A DNA stretch of 43,982 nt from Methanosarcina sp. DH2 (GTDB taxonomy: Archaea > Halobacteriota > Methanosarcinia > Methanosarcinales > Methanosarcinaceae): contig NZ_WJBI01000009.1 in NCBI RefSeq assembly GCF_020804225.1, forward strand, positions 13,083 through 57,064, given 5' to 3'. The notes under the pieces were generated by a model. It saw nothing but the letters and a program-made list of their open reading frames with translations. It made no database searches and was not told where the DNA came from. Positions 1-8,942 of this stretch are shown here, in pieces; position 1 is the first letter of the stretch; every line of letters starts with the position of its first letter. Position numbers and translations under genes: made by a program.

Positions 1-120
1 AGAACTCATAATTGTCCTTTCTGCGGTCTATCTATCAACCGTGATCTTAATGCTTCTATTAACATTCTCAGACTGGGATTGCAGTCTGTTCGTAAAACCG
101 ATAGATGCCCCTCATTTTAA
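1..120 (+). CDS. tnpB: TnpB, IS200/IS605 family, C-terminal end (partial)
   Basis: The reading frame is open from the first base to TAA at 118-120 and gives 39 residues. It contains a CPFCG half of the TnpB zinc ribbon followed by NRDLNASINIL, which is the RuvC-III segment with its catalytic Asp. TnpB is the RNA-guided nuclease of IS200/IS605 elements. Its 5' part lies outside the window, so completeness and activity cannot be judged. A perfect hairpin overlaps the stop codon, as expected at the right end of these elements. The C-terminal sequence differs clearly from the second TnpB at the far end of the window, so these are two different elements. Confidence 0.85.
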   Translation, partial: RTHNCPFCGLSINRDLNASINILRLGLQSVRKTDRCPSF

Positions 121-136
121 TGAGGGGAGCAGTCAC
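108..136 (+). mobile_element. IS200/IS605 right end with subterminal hairpin
   Basis: CCCCTCAT and ATGAGGGG (108-127) form a near-perfect palindrome around TTTA, overlapping the tnpB stop. It is followed by AGCAGTCAC ending at 136. This resembles the other element end in this window (hairpin region, then TAGTTCAC). In the family, the right-end hairpin is recognised by TnpA and is also the 3' scaffold of the omega/reRNA. The exact boundary at 136 is an inference. Confidence 0.65.
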
Positions 137-140
137 CTGG

Positions 141-188
141 ACTGATCTGTTAACTGATTTGTTGGCTGATCTGTTGACTGATCTGGTA
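141..188. repeat. 12-bp tandem repeat, 4 units
   Basis: Four imperfect 12-bp units of the type ACTGATCTGTTG lie immediately after the transposon end. No function is apparent. Confidence 0.7.
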
Positions 189-280
189 TCTTATAAAAGA
201 ATTAATAGTAAAAGTGTTTATAGCGGATAACTCTGAAAGGAGTAGATTTTCACGTATTTTTTCCATACTTTACAGATACC

Positions 281-297
281 TTTATATATTATATTTG
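281..297 (+). promoter_or_regulatory. TATA box of the zinc-protein gene
   Basis: TTTATATATT followed by ATATTTG is a good archaeal TATA element. Transcription would start near 308-312, giving a leader of about 120 nt before the ATG at 432. The leader contains two hairpins: a 9-bp AU-rich stem at 339-364 and CCGCT-ATA-AGCGG at 406-418. Confidence 0.45.
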
Positions 298-405
298 TCT
301 GGTAGGTCTATTAAAAATAAAGAGACGTATAATCTGTTATTAAAAACTCATTTTTGTTTTTAATCAAAGAGCTCTATACAATCTTATTTTTAAACTATTG
401 ACTAT

Positions 406-425
406 CCGCTATAAGCGGAGGTGAA
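406..425 (+). promoter_or_regulatory. Hairpin overlapping the Shine-Dalgarno sequence
   Basis: CCGCT (406-410) pairs with AGCGG (414-418) around an ATA loop, and the 3' arm runs directly into GGAGGTGA, the ribosome-binding site of the ATG at 432. Folding would partly hide the site. A translational switch is plausible but is only an inference. Confidence 0.45.
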
Positions 426-431
426 ACGAAA

Positions 432-629
432 ATGGCTTTTAATGACAGAAATTTCAGAGGAAATTCCGGAGGTTTCCGCGGTAACAGCGGTCCCAGGGAA
501 ATGCACACCGCAGTTTGTTCTGACTGTAACGTCGAGACTCAGGTACCTTTCAAACCTGACCCCGAAAGACCGGTCTACTGCAGAGACTGCCTTCCTAACC
601 ACAGGACTCCCAGAGAGAACCGCTATTAA
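432..629 (+). CDS. Small CxxC-x17-CxxC zinc protein
   Basis: The product has 65 aa. An N-terminal FRGNSGGFRGNSG tract rich in Gly, Arg and Asn is followed by CSDC, a 17-residue spacer (with VPFKP and RPVYC) and CRDC. This is the CxxC-x17-CxxC zinc-binding domain common in methanogens, with its usual VPFKP...RPVYCRDC core. The Arg/Gly tail suggests nucleic-acid contact, which is not shown. The start is set by GGAGGTGA seven bases before the ATG. The upstream leader is long and structured, so expression may be controlled at translation. The exact role of the family is unknown to me. Confidence 0.85.
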   Translation: MAFNDRNFRGNSGGFRGNSGPREMHTAVCSDCNVETQVPFKPDPERPVYCRDCLPNHRTPRENRY

Positions 630-886
630 GTGTTATCCGTGTAACTGAGTTACATTAACGCTTTACTAATAATTATTCACTTTCCTTTTTTTATATGTCG
701 CTTTTTTAAGTAGATGCAAGCTTCCAGTAATCACTTTAAGTAAAACTTTTTCTTCATTTTATTTTATGTATTTTCAAATTTACATTTAAATAAAAACCTT
801 TTTCTATCTATGTAAAGTTTATATCGAGTTTTGGCTAATTCTACTATAGTTACAACAACTGAAAGGCAATAAATAATTTTATCTCT

Positions 887-1207
887 TTGCAATCTGAAAA
901 CTCTGCCGAATGGGTCAATAAGGGCAATGTACTCTGCGAAATCGGGGAAGAAGATGAGGCAATAAAAGCTTATGAGCAGGCAATAAAGTTAAAACCTGAT
1001 TATGCCGAAGCCTGGTATAACAAAAGTGTTGTTCTTGCTTCCATTGACAAAGTTGATGATTCTATCAAAGCCAGGCAGAGAGCACTGGAATTAAATCCTG
1101 AATTGAAAACTGCTATGGATTGCAAAATTGATAATATTCCGTTGTCACTAAATTCTGTAAAAGTTTTCTGGAAACAGGTTGCTTTTTGGATTTCCTTTTC
1201 TGTATGA
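887..1207 (+). pseudogene. TPR-protein fragment
   Basis: Residues 5 to about 65 match the tetratricopeptide consensus: AEWVNKGNVL, then EAIKAYEQAIKLKPDYAEAW, then a second, weaker unit ending RALELNPELK. TPR units mediate protein-protein binding and are abundant in Methanosarcina. The frame has no ATG. The only possible start is TTG at 887 with no ribosome-binding site, and the frame is closed by TGA at 860-862. The last 35 residues (SLNSVKVFWKQVAFW) no longer look like TPR. I read it as a decayed remnant of a longer TPR gene. A short expressed protein cannot be excluded. Confidence 0.55.
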
Positions 1208-1512
1208 TTGACTATCAAATTACAAATGGCAGAATTTTTAGAACCCACTTTCTTTTCTAAGAAAAGCTTGTTGAGCAATCTCTAAAGTTTTTCCCTCTTC
1301 TTCATTTTGCCCTTAATTTATTATTTTTTACCGGATTTTCCGAGCTCTCAGGTTCAACCCGGCTGCAAAAATTGTGCTTCTCTTTTATCTTTCAAGCATT
1401 GTCTCAAAAGCAACTTTGGGCACATTGATACCTTCTTATTCAAAATATCTATGCAGAGCTTTGAGGATTTTATCAAAAAATTCCGAATATTCACTTTCTT
1501 TTTAAGAAAAGA

Positions 1513-1712
1513 TTGCGTTCCCACCTAGATCTTGGAAGTTCCGAATACTTATAAGAGATGCTTTTGTTTTGGGAAGAGGTTTGAGGTACTTGACTCATAG
1601 GCTGTGAGTTTTTGTATTATCTCTTTACTTGTGGGGTAGTTTTTCGGAGTGGATGTTGAAGTAGGTCTTTTGGAATAGGTGTTTGCTAGTTGGTGTTGTA
1701 GTGAGAACGCAA
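1513..1712. repeat. TTGCGTTC/GAACGCAA element, copy 1
   Basis: About 200 bp bounded by TTGCGTTC (1513-1520) and its exact inverse complement GAACGCAA (1705-1712). Copy 2 lies at 2982-3152. Shared blocks include TCTGGAAGTTCC-like, GGGAAGAGGTTTGAG, ATCTCTTTACT and GAGAACGCAAATTATACTA. Similarity continues some 50 bp beyond the right end into a TATATAATATTTT stretch. No open frame is conserved between the copies. The unit could be a MITE or a structured RNA. Confidence 0.75.
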
Positions 1713-1993
1713 ATTATACTATGCACCCACTGTATATAATATTTTCAACAACTAATATTGTTCTATCTTTATATCGGTTAGTGCATTCATATAACATTTC
1801 ATTACTGGTATAACGCCTTACTTTATATATGTCATATGCAGTTTCTCCTCCCGTCTGAAGCGTCATTAGAATTATATTTATTTGGATTTTTAAAAAACAA
1901 TATATAGTACTTGACCCAATTCTTCTTTAAGATTTGATGTCAAATGATTTTTTTTAATTTTGATGTCGTTCCAAAAGCTGAGGAGGAAGAGGT

Positions 1994-2428
1994 ATAAAAA
2001 AACTTAATTTAACTTTGGTGCTGATTATTGGGATATTGATCACAGCTAACTCTGCTCATGCCATACCACATGGGACTATAATAAAGGAAGGTGCACTGCT
2101 ATATCCAGCAGGTCCCTATTTCATAGAGGATCCTCTTCTATTAAGTTCTGAAAATTACGGAGATAATAATACGTCGCAAATATCAAACGAATCTTTTGAA
2201 ATAACCTCTCCTGAAAAGGAACGCCTGTTTTCCTATAACAATAGTTACAACGTTACTTCAGGGAATCTGAATACTGGAGATCTCTGGATCTGCCCATTAA
2301 ATCTTTTTTCTATCTATTATGGCCGTAATACGGAAATGCTATATCCGGATTTTTCTCTTCTTTGCTGCTCTACTTCTTCTTTCAGCCTGATGGCTTTATC
2401 CACTCCACTCAATGCTACTTCTCGCTAG
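1994..2428 (+). pseudogene. Secreted-protein gene remnant with ATA at the start position
   Basis: The frame encodes KKLNLTLVLIIGILITANSAHA, a clear signal peptide with cleavage after AHA, then a mature part beginning IPHGTIIKEGALLYPAGPY. A strong AGGAGGAAG ribosome site (1981-1989) ends 4 bases before an ATA codon at 1994, exactly where a start codon is expected. The next usable starts, TTG at 2015 and GTG at 2018, would cut into the signal peptide. Past about 2290 the composition changes (LWICPLNLFSIYYG..., Cys/Ser-rich) and looks like out-of-frame reading. The simplest view is an exported Methanosarcina protein truncated or frameshifted at its C-terminus, and possibly at its start. The family is not identified. 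Confidence 0.5.
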
Positions 2429-2479
2429 CCGTCATAATTTCTGTCTATAAAATTGTGTAAATTCAAATTACACCAAAAT

Positions 2480-2925
2480 ACTCAAATGAAGAAAAAGAAG
2501 CTTGAAAAAGCAGAAAAAGCAGAAAAAACGATAAAAATAGGCATAGAAAAAAGTATTTTTCAGGTAGAATCCAATTCTATTTTGTTTATACTCTGTCAGT
2601 TTTTCTAACGTCTCTAATTTTTATCCGTTTTCTATCGTTCTTATTTCTGGGAACTCTTTTCTCTTCTTCTCTCTTATATCTTTTTTGGAAAGACTATCTA
2701 CTTTGTCGAGAGTGACAAAAACGGCATAGAATGGATAATAATGTTCCACGGGTCAGAGATACTGTAGTTTAATCCTCCGGAGTGAATTCCACTACTAATA
2801 TCCATAAATTAGTCCTCTTGAGCGAAGCGAAGCGGAGCGAAAAGGACGCGTACTCCCGAGACGCAATTCGGGCGAGACGCAATTCGGGCGAGACGCAATT
2901 CGGGCGAGACAAATTGAGGCAGCGA
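2480..2925. repeat. Dispersed hairpin repeat, long copy 1
   Basis: About 430 bp that aligns in the same orientation with 32195-32620. Landmarks in order: GATAAAAATAGGC, AAAAGTATTTTT, TTTTTGGAA, GTCGAG(A/C)GTGACAAAAACGGC, GGTCAGAGATA, and ATAAATTAGTCCTCTTGAGCG followed by AGCG-rich sequence and GAAAAGGAC. It ends in three 16-bp units of GACGCAATTCGGGCGA (2869-2917). GTCCT...AGGAC and CCCGA...TCGGG can pair as hairpins. No coding potential is seen. Confidence 0.75.
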
Positions 2926-2981
2926 TTTCGAGCCACTATCCATGAAAAAATCTTACAGATCGGTTTTATTTTTAAAAGAGG

Positions 2982-3152
2982 TTGCGTTCCCATCAAAGTA
3001 TCTGGAAGTTCCTAACTGTAATAAGAGATTTTTGTTTGGGAAGAGGTTTGAGATATTTGTGGGTTGAGAGGTTTATTTCATCTCTTTACTGTGGAGTAGG
3101 TTTTGGAGTAGGTGTTTGTTTGCTAGTGGAGTGTTCAGAGATGAGAACGCAA
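2982..3152. repeat. TTGCGTTC/GAACGCAA element, copy 2
   Basis: Second, shorter (171 bp) copy of the element at 1513-1712, in the same orientation. It has the identical 8-bp inverted ends (2982-2989 and 3145-3152). Inside the ends, CATC pairs with GATG where copy 1 has CAC with GTG, so one base pair changed on both sides. It begins 57 bp after the end of the long hairpin repeat. Confidence 0.75.
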
Positions 3153-3550
3153 ATTATACTATGCAGTTATCATATATAATATTTTTAACACCTAATGTTA
3201 GTTTATTATGATATTCTTTATCTTATCCTTGTAATTTTAGTTTATTAGTTTAATATTATATCATTAAACTAATGCAATTGCATATATCTCAGAATCTATC
3301 TAAATACATGAGGTCTCTAGCTACGGGTTACCCTTATTTTTGAGTTTACCTTATTCTATGGACGGGGTATAGATTTGCTGGTGTATAGATTTATCATACT
3401 TACTTAAATTTTTGTACTTTATGACTTTGCAGATCCCTTACGTTGCAGGTCCCCCATTTCACAGTTTCCTTACTTCGCAGTTTCCTCACTTCGCAGACTT
3501 CAGACTATACAGCCTGCTGGATTTTAGATCGATTTATTCCGGATACATCT
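3153..3550. other. Intergenic, no gene seen
   Basis: AT-rich spacer downstream of the vWA gene (minus strand). It contains a short direct repeat, CAGTTTCCTTACTTCG / CAGTTTCCTCACTTCG, at about 3461-3496. No coding sequence is supported. Confidence 0.5.
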
Positions 3551-6130
3551 TCATTTAATGCGTGTGTTATACGTGTGGTGGAGAGTATATAGAAGGTATA
3601 TCAGGAAAGCAAAGACAAGGAAGTATTTCGTATAGAAGACTTTTGTCATGATTTTTTTCTTTGTGCTGGTTGAGGCGTCATCTATTATCCTTGAGTAGAT
3701 ATCTCCTTTAGTGTAGATTTTCCCTCCGTTTTCAAGTATTGCTGTCCTGAAAAGAGGATTCTCACCAACGTAAGTATATTCGTCCGGGCGGTTTACGGCA
3801 GCAGGCCTCCAGGACAAATTCTTGATTCCGGAAGTTTCAGGTATTAACTCCTCGGTCAGGTTTGCTTCAAGAGGGGTTTCGGAGATCTTGTGGAGCCCAA
3901 AGGCATTGGCTGTAACATATGATTCGTACATGTTGTTTCCGATGGATGTGATTTCCATTGGTTTTTTGTCAAAATAAAGCTCAGGTGCGCCTTCTTTTCC
4001 GGTTGTTATCAGTATTCTGCCCGGCTGGTTCATTTTTAGGTCAGGTATCTTTAGCTGGATACTTTCGGACATTTCAGTATCTGCAACTGCCCAGTTCAGA
4101 GTTCTTGTAATTATCAGGCTGTCGTTTCCAGAGTACAGGGGAGCTGCCCAGGGGATCCCGTTACCATTCCCATTGTCGGTCGTAACTGCAACAACCCTGC
4201 CTAACCCCAACCTCCAGACTGTGATTACCGGTTTGCCCAGCCTTGTTATAACAAGACGACTTGCTTCGGGTTTCGGGGTAACCTCATTATACCCCAGAAT
4301 ATTGTGGTTTATGTCGGAAATGTTACGGGTAATGAAATGCTTCGGGTCGTAAACTACAATTGATCCGCTAGAATATTCGTCTTCCCGGTCTACGGATTCC
4401 TCAGGGTCTTCGGAGAAGCTTAATTTTATTCTCTCTCCAGGCTCTATTCTATTGTAGTTTTCGGATAGGCCTATTTTGTTCATGAAGAGCTCGGCATAGT
4501 ACTGCCCTTTAGGAGTGACCTGGCGGGTGGTCTTCGGAGCATGTATGTGAACAAAATGGATGCCAATGCCACTGTTTTCGTGAAGGTTTTCTGCACACTG
4601 GACTGCTCGCTCGAACCTTAGATCCCCTTCAGCTATGTTACCTATTCCTCCATCAGACACAATTATTATTTCAGCTTCTGCACTGTTATTCTGCTCTTTA
4701 AGCAGTGTTCGTGAAGTCATGAGCCCCCTTTCAAGAGATGTGGAATCCCCTGTAGGCGATATTTTACGGATTTCGGCATCAAGCCAGAGTCTGTTTGACT
4801 CTTTTGACATATCCACAAACCCGTTTGTGATATCCTGCCCCTTACTCCCGAAGGTGATCACATCTACTCTTGCATCTTTGAGGAGATCACTTTCAAGAAG
4901 GACAATGGCGTTTGACAGAATATCGTCAAGAACTCTCCCTCCCTCGCCATTGCTCTGCAAGGTACTGGGTGAAACATCAAGCATCAGGACAATGTTTCTG
5001 CCCCCTCTCCAGTTCGAGGGCTTTGAGGTAACAGGAAGGAGTTCCTCAAACTTTGTATCCTGGTAAGTGTCTTCTGCAGGGTAATCAAAAGAAGAGCCAC
5101 CTCCTATCACTATCATGCCACCTCCGTTAATGATATAATTTTTGAGGGCTCTGGCTTCCATATCCGAGATTGTTGATGCCGCCTGATTGTCAATTATTAC
5201 GGCATCTGTATTGTTAAGAGAACTGAATGATCCGGCTACTCTTACATCATAGATTTCTTTCATGGTGTTTGCAAGAGGAGAGTCAGGCTCATTTGTAACG
5301 AGCAGGACTTTTGGCTTGGGAGTTACGTATACACTTTTCATGTACTGGTTATTGTTCTCAAAATAATCCAGGTTTTTAACACTAATGCCTGCCGGATGCA
5401 GGGTTGCCTTTACGGTGTGAGGTCCCAGAGTCTCAAACGTGTGGTTGAAATCTATACTTTCTATTCTCCCGGTCTGGGTAATTTCCCTCTCAATTACTTT
5501 CTTGTGGTCGATTGTAATCCTTACCTGGTAGCTCATTTTTTCTTCAGTTGATTTCCGGATATTCACTCTAAAAAATGCCTCATTATCGACTATAGCCTCG
5601 TTTTCTCCTTCGAGCTCCACACTCAGGTCCTCTTTAATAGTCTCAGGAATAAGGGCTGCAACAGGAAAATTATTTTTATAGCAATAAGAGAGGGCTTCCT
5701 CGACTGGCGTCCCTGAATTGCTCTGCCCGTCCGATACTACAAGCACGTAGTTTTCAGGCGAAGCCTGCTGGATGATAGCATCCCCAAGGGAGGTATGTAT
5801 CCCTGAAACCGTTGTAACTGTAACAGGGACTCTTGTATTGAGCTTCTCTGCGACCTCTTCGGAGACCCCTTTTTTCAGCAGTTCCATGCTCGCGCTTTCG
5901 TCGGAGATTATGGTTATACTGGACTGGTTGGTTCCTGGAGAACTCATCTCTACAGAGTAGGGTGCAGCCAGAGCCAGAATAAGGAGAAAGACCACAAGGG
6001 CATGGAAGAACAGATGTCTTTTATCGATCTTCTTCCAGAGCCCGAGAAGCACAAGAAGTGCCAGAGGGACCAGTAACATCAGTTCGCTCATATGTAAAAA
6101 ATTAAAGCCGTAAGGCAAGTTAAAGGTCAT
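3551..6130 (-). CDS. Membrane protein with two vWA-like domains
   Basis: The product has 859 aa. Membrane segments are at about 15-32 and 41-58, with one more near 832-850, so most of the chain sits on one side of the membrane. Residues 70-165 form a vWA-like fold with a DESAS MIDAS motif (77-81) and VVSDGQS. Residues 272-370 look like a Rossmann/amidotransferase-like domain (PKVLLVTNEPDS, NGGGMIVIGGG). A second vWA domain starts at 379 with a canonical DVSPS motif (385-389), then GDSTS and IIIVSDGG. vWA domains bind a divalent metal and partner proteins. It is the last gene of the MoxR cluster. The ATG has GGAGGAG seven bases upstream and overlaps the previous stop by 4 bp, so translation is coupled. 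The function is unknown; envelope or complex maturation is an inference from MoxR operons. Confidence 0.85.
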   Translation of the reverse strand: MTFNLPYGFNFLHMSELMLLVPLALLVLLGLWKKIDKRHLFFHALVVFLLILALAAPYSVEMSSPGTNQSSITIISDESASMELLKKGVSEEVAEKLNTRVPVTVTTVSGIHTSLGDAIIQQASPENYVLVVSDGQSNSGTPVEEALSYCYKNNFPVAALIPETIKEDLSVELEGENEAIVDNEAFFRVNIRKSTEEKMSYQVRITIDHKKVIEREITQTGRIESIDFNHTFETLGPHTVKATLHPAGISVKNLDYFENNNQYMKSVYVTPKPKVLLVTNEPDSPLANTMKEIYDVRVAGSFSSLNNTDAVIIDNQAASTISDMEARALKNYIINGGGMIVIGGGSSFDYPAEDTYQDTKFEELLPVTSKPSNWRGGRNIVLMLDVSPSTLQSNGEGGRVLDDILSNAIVLLESDLLKDARVDVITFGSKGQDITNGFVDMSKESNRLWLDAEIRKISPTGDSTSLERGLMTSRTLLKEQNNSAEAEIIIVSDGGIGNIAEGDLRFERAVQCAENLHENSGIGIHFVHIHAPKTTRQVTPKGQYYAELFMNKIGLSENYNRIEPGERIKLSFSEDPEESVDREDEYSSGSIVVYDPKHFITRNISDINHNILGYNEVTPKPEASRLVITRLGKPVITVWRLGLGRVVAVTTDNGNGNGIPWAAPLYSGNDSLIITRTLNWAVADTEMSESIQLKIPDLKMNQPGRILITTGKEGAPELYFDKKPMEITSIGNNMYESYVTANAFGLHKISETPLEANLTEELIPETSGIKNLSWRPAAVNRPDEYTYVGENPLFRTAILENGGKIYTKGDIYSRIIDDASTSTKKKIMTKVFYTKYFLVFAFLIYLLYTLHHTYNTRIK

Positions 6131-8013
6131 ATGATTCTCCTCCTTAACATAACTGCGTTTTCGACCAAGAGGAGTAGCAGTAAAGCGTAAATGAGGTACT
6201 TTCGGAGTTTGTCCGGTGACTTTGTACGGAGTTCGTGCTTCTGGATTTCTCCATTCTCACCTGCCAGGGTTAACCTTTTTTCCGTAAAAGTATTTGATTC
6301 ACTTGAGTCATACAGATTGGCAGCAACAATCTTCTGGTCCAGGCTGTACAGTCCGCATTCATCATAATAGACAAACTCACTGTTTATGGTTTCTGTTGGA
6401 GTTTTCACTATAAGATTCTGGTCAAATGCCTGGTATCTTCCTGTGTTCACATTTGTCTCACTTATGTCCCCAACTCCCCACATGTACTTGAGAAGCTTTG
6501 ACCAGAATACCGGATAAGTTGGAGTAGTGGCGAAATTGTTCCACGCGTCGGTCCCGGCAATATCACTGAACCCTACATAGGTTACTGTCCCGTTGTTTAT
6601 GTTCCGCATGCAGACTAAAGGCCCGGCTCCTCTGACCTCTACAAGGACTGAAGCATCTTCTTTTGGGACAGCGCCCAGAAATCTGCGCAGATAGACCTCG
6701 CTGAACGAAACATCTTCAAAGATATTTTTGCCGCTTCCTGCAGTCTCTATCGTGTAACTGCCTTTTTCTTCTACTGAAATTAGATCTACCGGAAGGATGG
6801 GATAGAGTCCTTGCATCTGTAAAGAATCATACAGGCACTCATTTCCTATGACCAGCAGGTCTTTTCCATTTTTTGCGTAAGCTGCAATTTTCAGGGCATT
6901 GTGGGTCGAAAGAGGCTTATGTTTTGAGTTTACGATTATGGTATCATATTCTGTAACCTCATCCGGAAGCTCCTTTCGTACATCAACATCAACATTAGGC
7001 AACAGGGATATTGCTGTTATCAAGGGAGACTTGCTGACAGCCTGATCGACATCCGTTAACACCAGGATTTTTTTGGGTTTGATCTCAGGGATCGAAATAT
7101 AGGCAACATTATCGCAGGGTATTGCATCCTCATTCAGGATTTCTACGGTTGATATTCCCTGAGGGATGTTTGAAAACTTTATCTGCTGTGATCCGTACTC
7201 TGCAAGCTGTATATAGCTGCTCACCTTTGTGCCGGGTGAAGAGTTAGAGTTGCTCTCCAGCTGGACCTCAAGATCTGCGCTTCTGTCATTAAAGTTTCTA
7301 ACAGTACATGTGTATTCATATGTCCCGTCATTGCTGTCTTTCAAATATCCGTCCACAATTGCATAATTGACAGTTTTATTGCCTACCTGCCTGAACTCAA
7401 TCTCCATGTCTTTGGTGTTTGCAATTCTGATGTATGTTTCAGGTGCCCTTCCTTCCCAGTTTTCGAAGTCCGATATGACCACAATTTTCCCGTTCTCATT
7501 CTCCTTTTCGTTTATGGCGGTCAAAATGGCTTTGGGCATATCTGAGGGAGTATTTCTCGCCTCAAGGTGGTCAATTACCTCTTTCGCATCCTTTGCATCC
7601 AGCGATTTTGCAAGTACCACAGGAATGCTTTCTGCAGCAATAATGGTATTTTCCTGGCCCAGACTGTCTATTGCTATTGACCTTGCTTCATCGGTACGGT
7701 CAGGTGCTGTCATGCTTGCAGACGAGTCCATTATGATTATTACCTTTTCAGCACCTGCTTTTACATCATCTATAAGGGGGCCTGCAATTGCTGTTGATAT
7801 GATAATGAGAGCCAGCAGCTGTAAGTAGAATAGAGGGTCTGTTATTCTTTTATTGATAGTGCGCCGGGAATCAAGCACATTCTGGCTTATCCTTCTAACG
7901 AACATAAGGGAAGGCAGAATAATGTTTTTCGGGCGGGGTTTAAACAGGTATATTATTATAAGGGGAATTATCCCTGCAAGTGCAGCCAGACCCTGGGAAA
8001 ATTCAAAGTCCAT
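6127..8013 (-). CDS. BatA-like membrane protein with vWA domain
   Basis: The product has 628 aa. It begins with the aerotolerance-regulator (BatA) N-terminal module: a membrane helix, the KPRPKNIILPSLMFVR motif, and a second helix near 62-80. A vWA domain follows with DSSAS at 96-100 and VVISDF. The middle is a Rossmann-like region, and a C-terminal helix with a basic tail (MLRRRII) closes the chain. I chose the ATG at 8013 because GGGTGA lies eight bases upstream. A GTG at 8025 would add four residues and overlap the DUF58 stop. It lies between DUF58 and the second vWA gene. In bacteria, Bat proteins work with MoxR ATPases; the substrate here is unknown. Confidence 0.85.
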   Translation of the reverse strand: MDFEFSQGLAALAGIIPLIIIYLFKPRPKNIILPSLMFVRRISQNVLDSRRTINKRITDPLFYLQLLALIIISTAIAGPLIDDVKAGAEKVIIIMDSSASMTAPDRTDEARSIAIDSLGQENTIIAAESIPVVLAKSLDAKDAKEVIDHLEARNTPSDMPKAILTAINEKENENGKIVVISDFENWEGRAPETYIRIANTKDMEIEFRQVGNKTVNYAIVDGYLKDSNDGTYEYTCTVRNFNDRSADLEVQLESNSNSSPGTKVSSYIQLAEYGSQQIKFSNIPQGISTVEILNEDAIPCDNVAYISIPEIKPKKILVLTDVDQAVSKSPLITAISLLPNVDVDVRKELPDEVTEYDTIIVNSKHKPLSTHNALKIAAYAKNGKDLLVIGNECLYDSLQMQGLYPILPVDLISVEEKGSYTIETAGSGKNIFEDVSFSEVYLRRFLGAVPKEDASVLVEVRGAGPLVCMRNINNGTVTYVGFSDIAGTDAWNNFATTPTYPVFWSKLLKYMWGVGDISETNVNTGRYQAFDQNLIVKTPTETINSEFVYYDECGLYSLDQKIVAANLYDSSESNTFTEKRLTLAGENGEIQKHELRTKSPDKLRKYLIYALLLLLLVENAVMLRRRII

Positions 8014-8021
8014 AGGCAGGA

Positions 8022-8903
8022 TCACCCTTCACCTATGATTCTAAGAACAGTATCAAATGGCTGGTTTTTTATGCTGACACGGAAATAAGGGATTTTAAAA
8101 TCGTATGCAATTGTCTCCAGTTCAGCCGTATGCTTTGCATATTCTGCAGCATACTCTTTTTTAAAGTTAGGGCCCACTGTAAAACTGATTTCTTCATTTG
8201 TTTCACTGTCAATGAATTTTACTGTTCCATCCACACTTTCAGGCAGGTTCATTTCGGTCTCATCATAAATGTGTACGAGAACAAGCTCGTGCCTGGACAA
8301 CCTGTTAACGGCATTGCGGATCGAATCGATACTGTCCAGATAATCTGAAATTATAAGCACCATTGATTTCGATTTTATTCTCGGGTATATGGATTCGGCA
8401 CAATCTGCAAGTTTTGTGTTTCCTCTGACCGAAATCCGGGTCAGGGAATCTATTGTCCGCAGGAAATCGTCCCTTCCTTTTCGGGTTTTTGTGTAATCCA
8501 CATCATCTGCAAATGTTGCAATCGTATACACATCATTGTGTTTCATTACGATGTAAGAAACTCCTGCAGCTATTGTTGACGCATATTCGAACTTGTCTGG
8601 CGTACTGTCAGGAAAAAGCATGCTGCTGCTGGCGTCAAGAAGTATCACCATGTTAAGGTTTTTGTCTTCCTCGAACCTGCGTATGTAGAGTTTTTCCGTG
8701 CGAGCGTAAAGGTTCCAGTCGATTTTTTTAAATGAGTCGCCCTGATTGTATTTTCTGTGGTCTATGAGGTCAAGCCCTGCCCCTGTCCTGTTTGACCGGT
8801 GACTGCCTGTGTGAATCGCCGTAACTCTCCTGCTGAGCGGGAGTGCATACCTGTCTAGTTGAGTCAGGAATGACGTATCGATTGTGTGTTTTGCGCCAGC
8901 CAT
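8022..8903 (-). CDS. DUF58 domain protein
   Basis: The product has 293 aa and appears soluble. The DUF58 signature is seen at 48-82: DHRKYNQGDSFKKIDW, then ARTEKLYIRRFEED. It continues into a vWA-like core with the DASSS motif at 90-94 and LIISDY further on. DUF58 proteins are constant partners of MoxR ATPases. GGAGG stands 12 bases before the ATG, a rather long spacing. It lies 39 bp downstream of the MoxR gene and just upstream of the BatA-like gene. Length and motifs are normal for the family. Confidence 0.9.
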   Translation of the reverse strand: MAGAKHTIDTSFLTQLDRYALPLSRRVTAIHTGSHRSNRTGAGLDLIDHRKYNQGDSFKKIDWNLYARTEKLYIRRFEEDKNLNMVILLDASSSMLFPDSTPDKFEYASTIAAGVSYIVMKHNDVYTIATFADDVDYTKTRKGRDDFLRTIDSLTRISVRGNTKLADCAESIYPRIKSKSMVLIISDYLDSIDSIRNAVNRLSRHELVLVHIYDETEMNLPESVDGTVKFIDSETNEEISFTVGPNFKKEYAAEYAKHTAELETIAYDFKIPYFRVSIKNQPFDTVLRIIGEG

Positions 8904-8942
8904 GTCTGATCGTTGCCTCCAGCCTTTTTCCCGCCGGCTGAA

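Noticed and set aside
1307-1528. 73-aa open frame ending in element copy 1
   Set aside because: It has no ribosome site, runs into the repeat and has unlikely composition.
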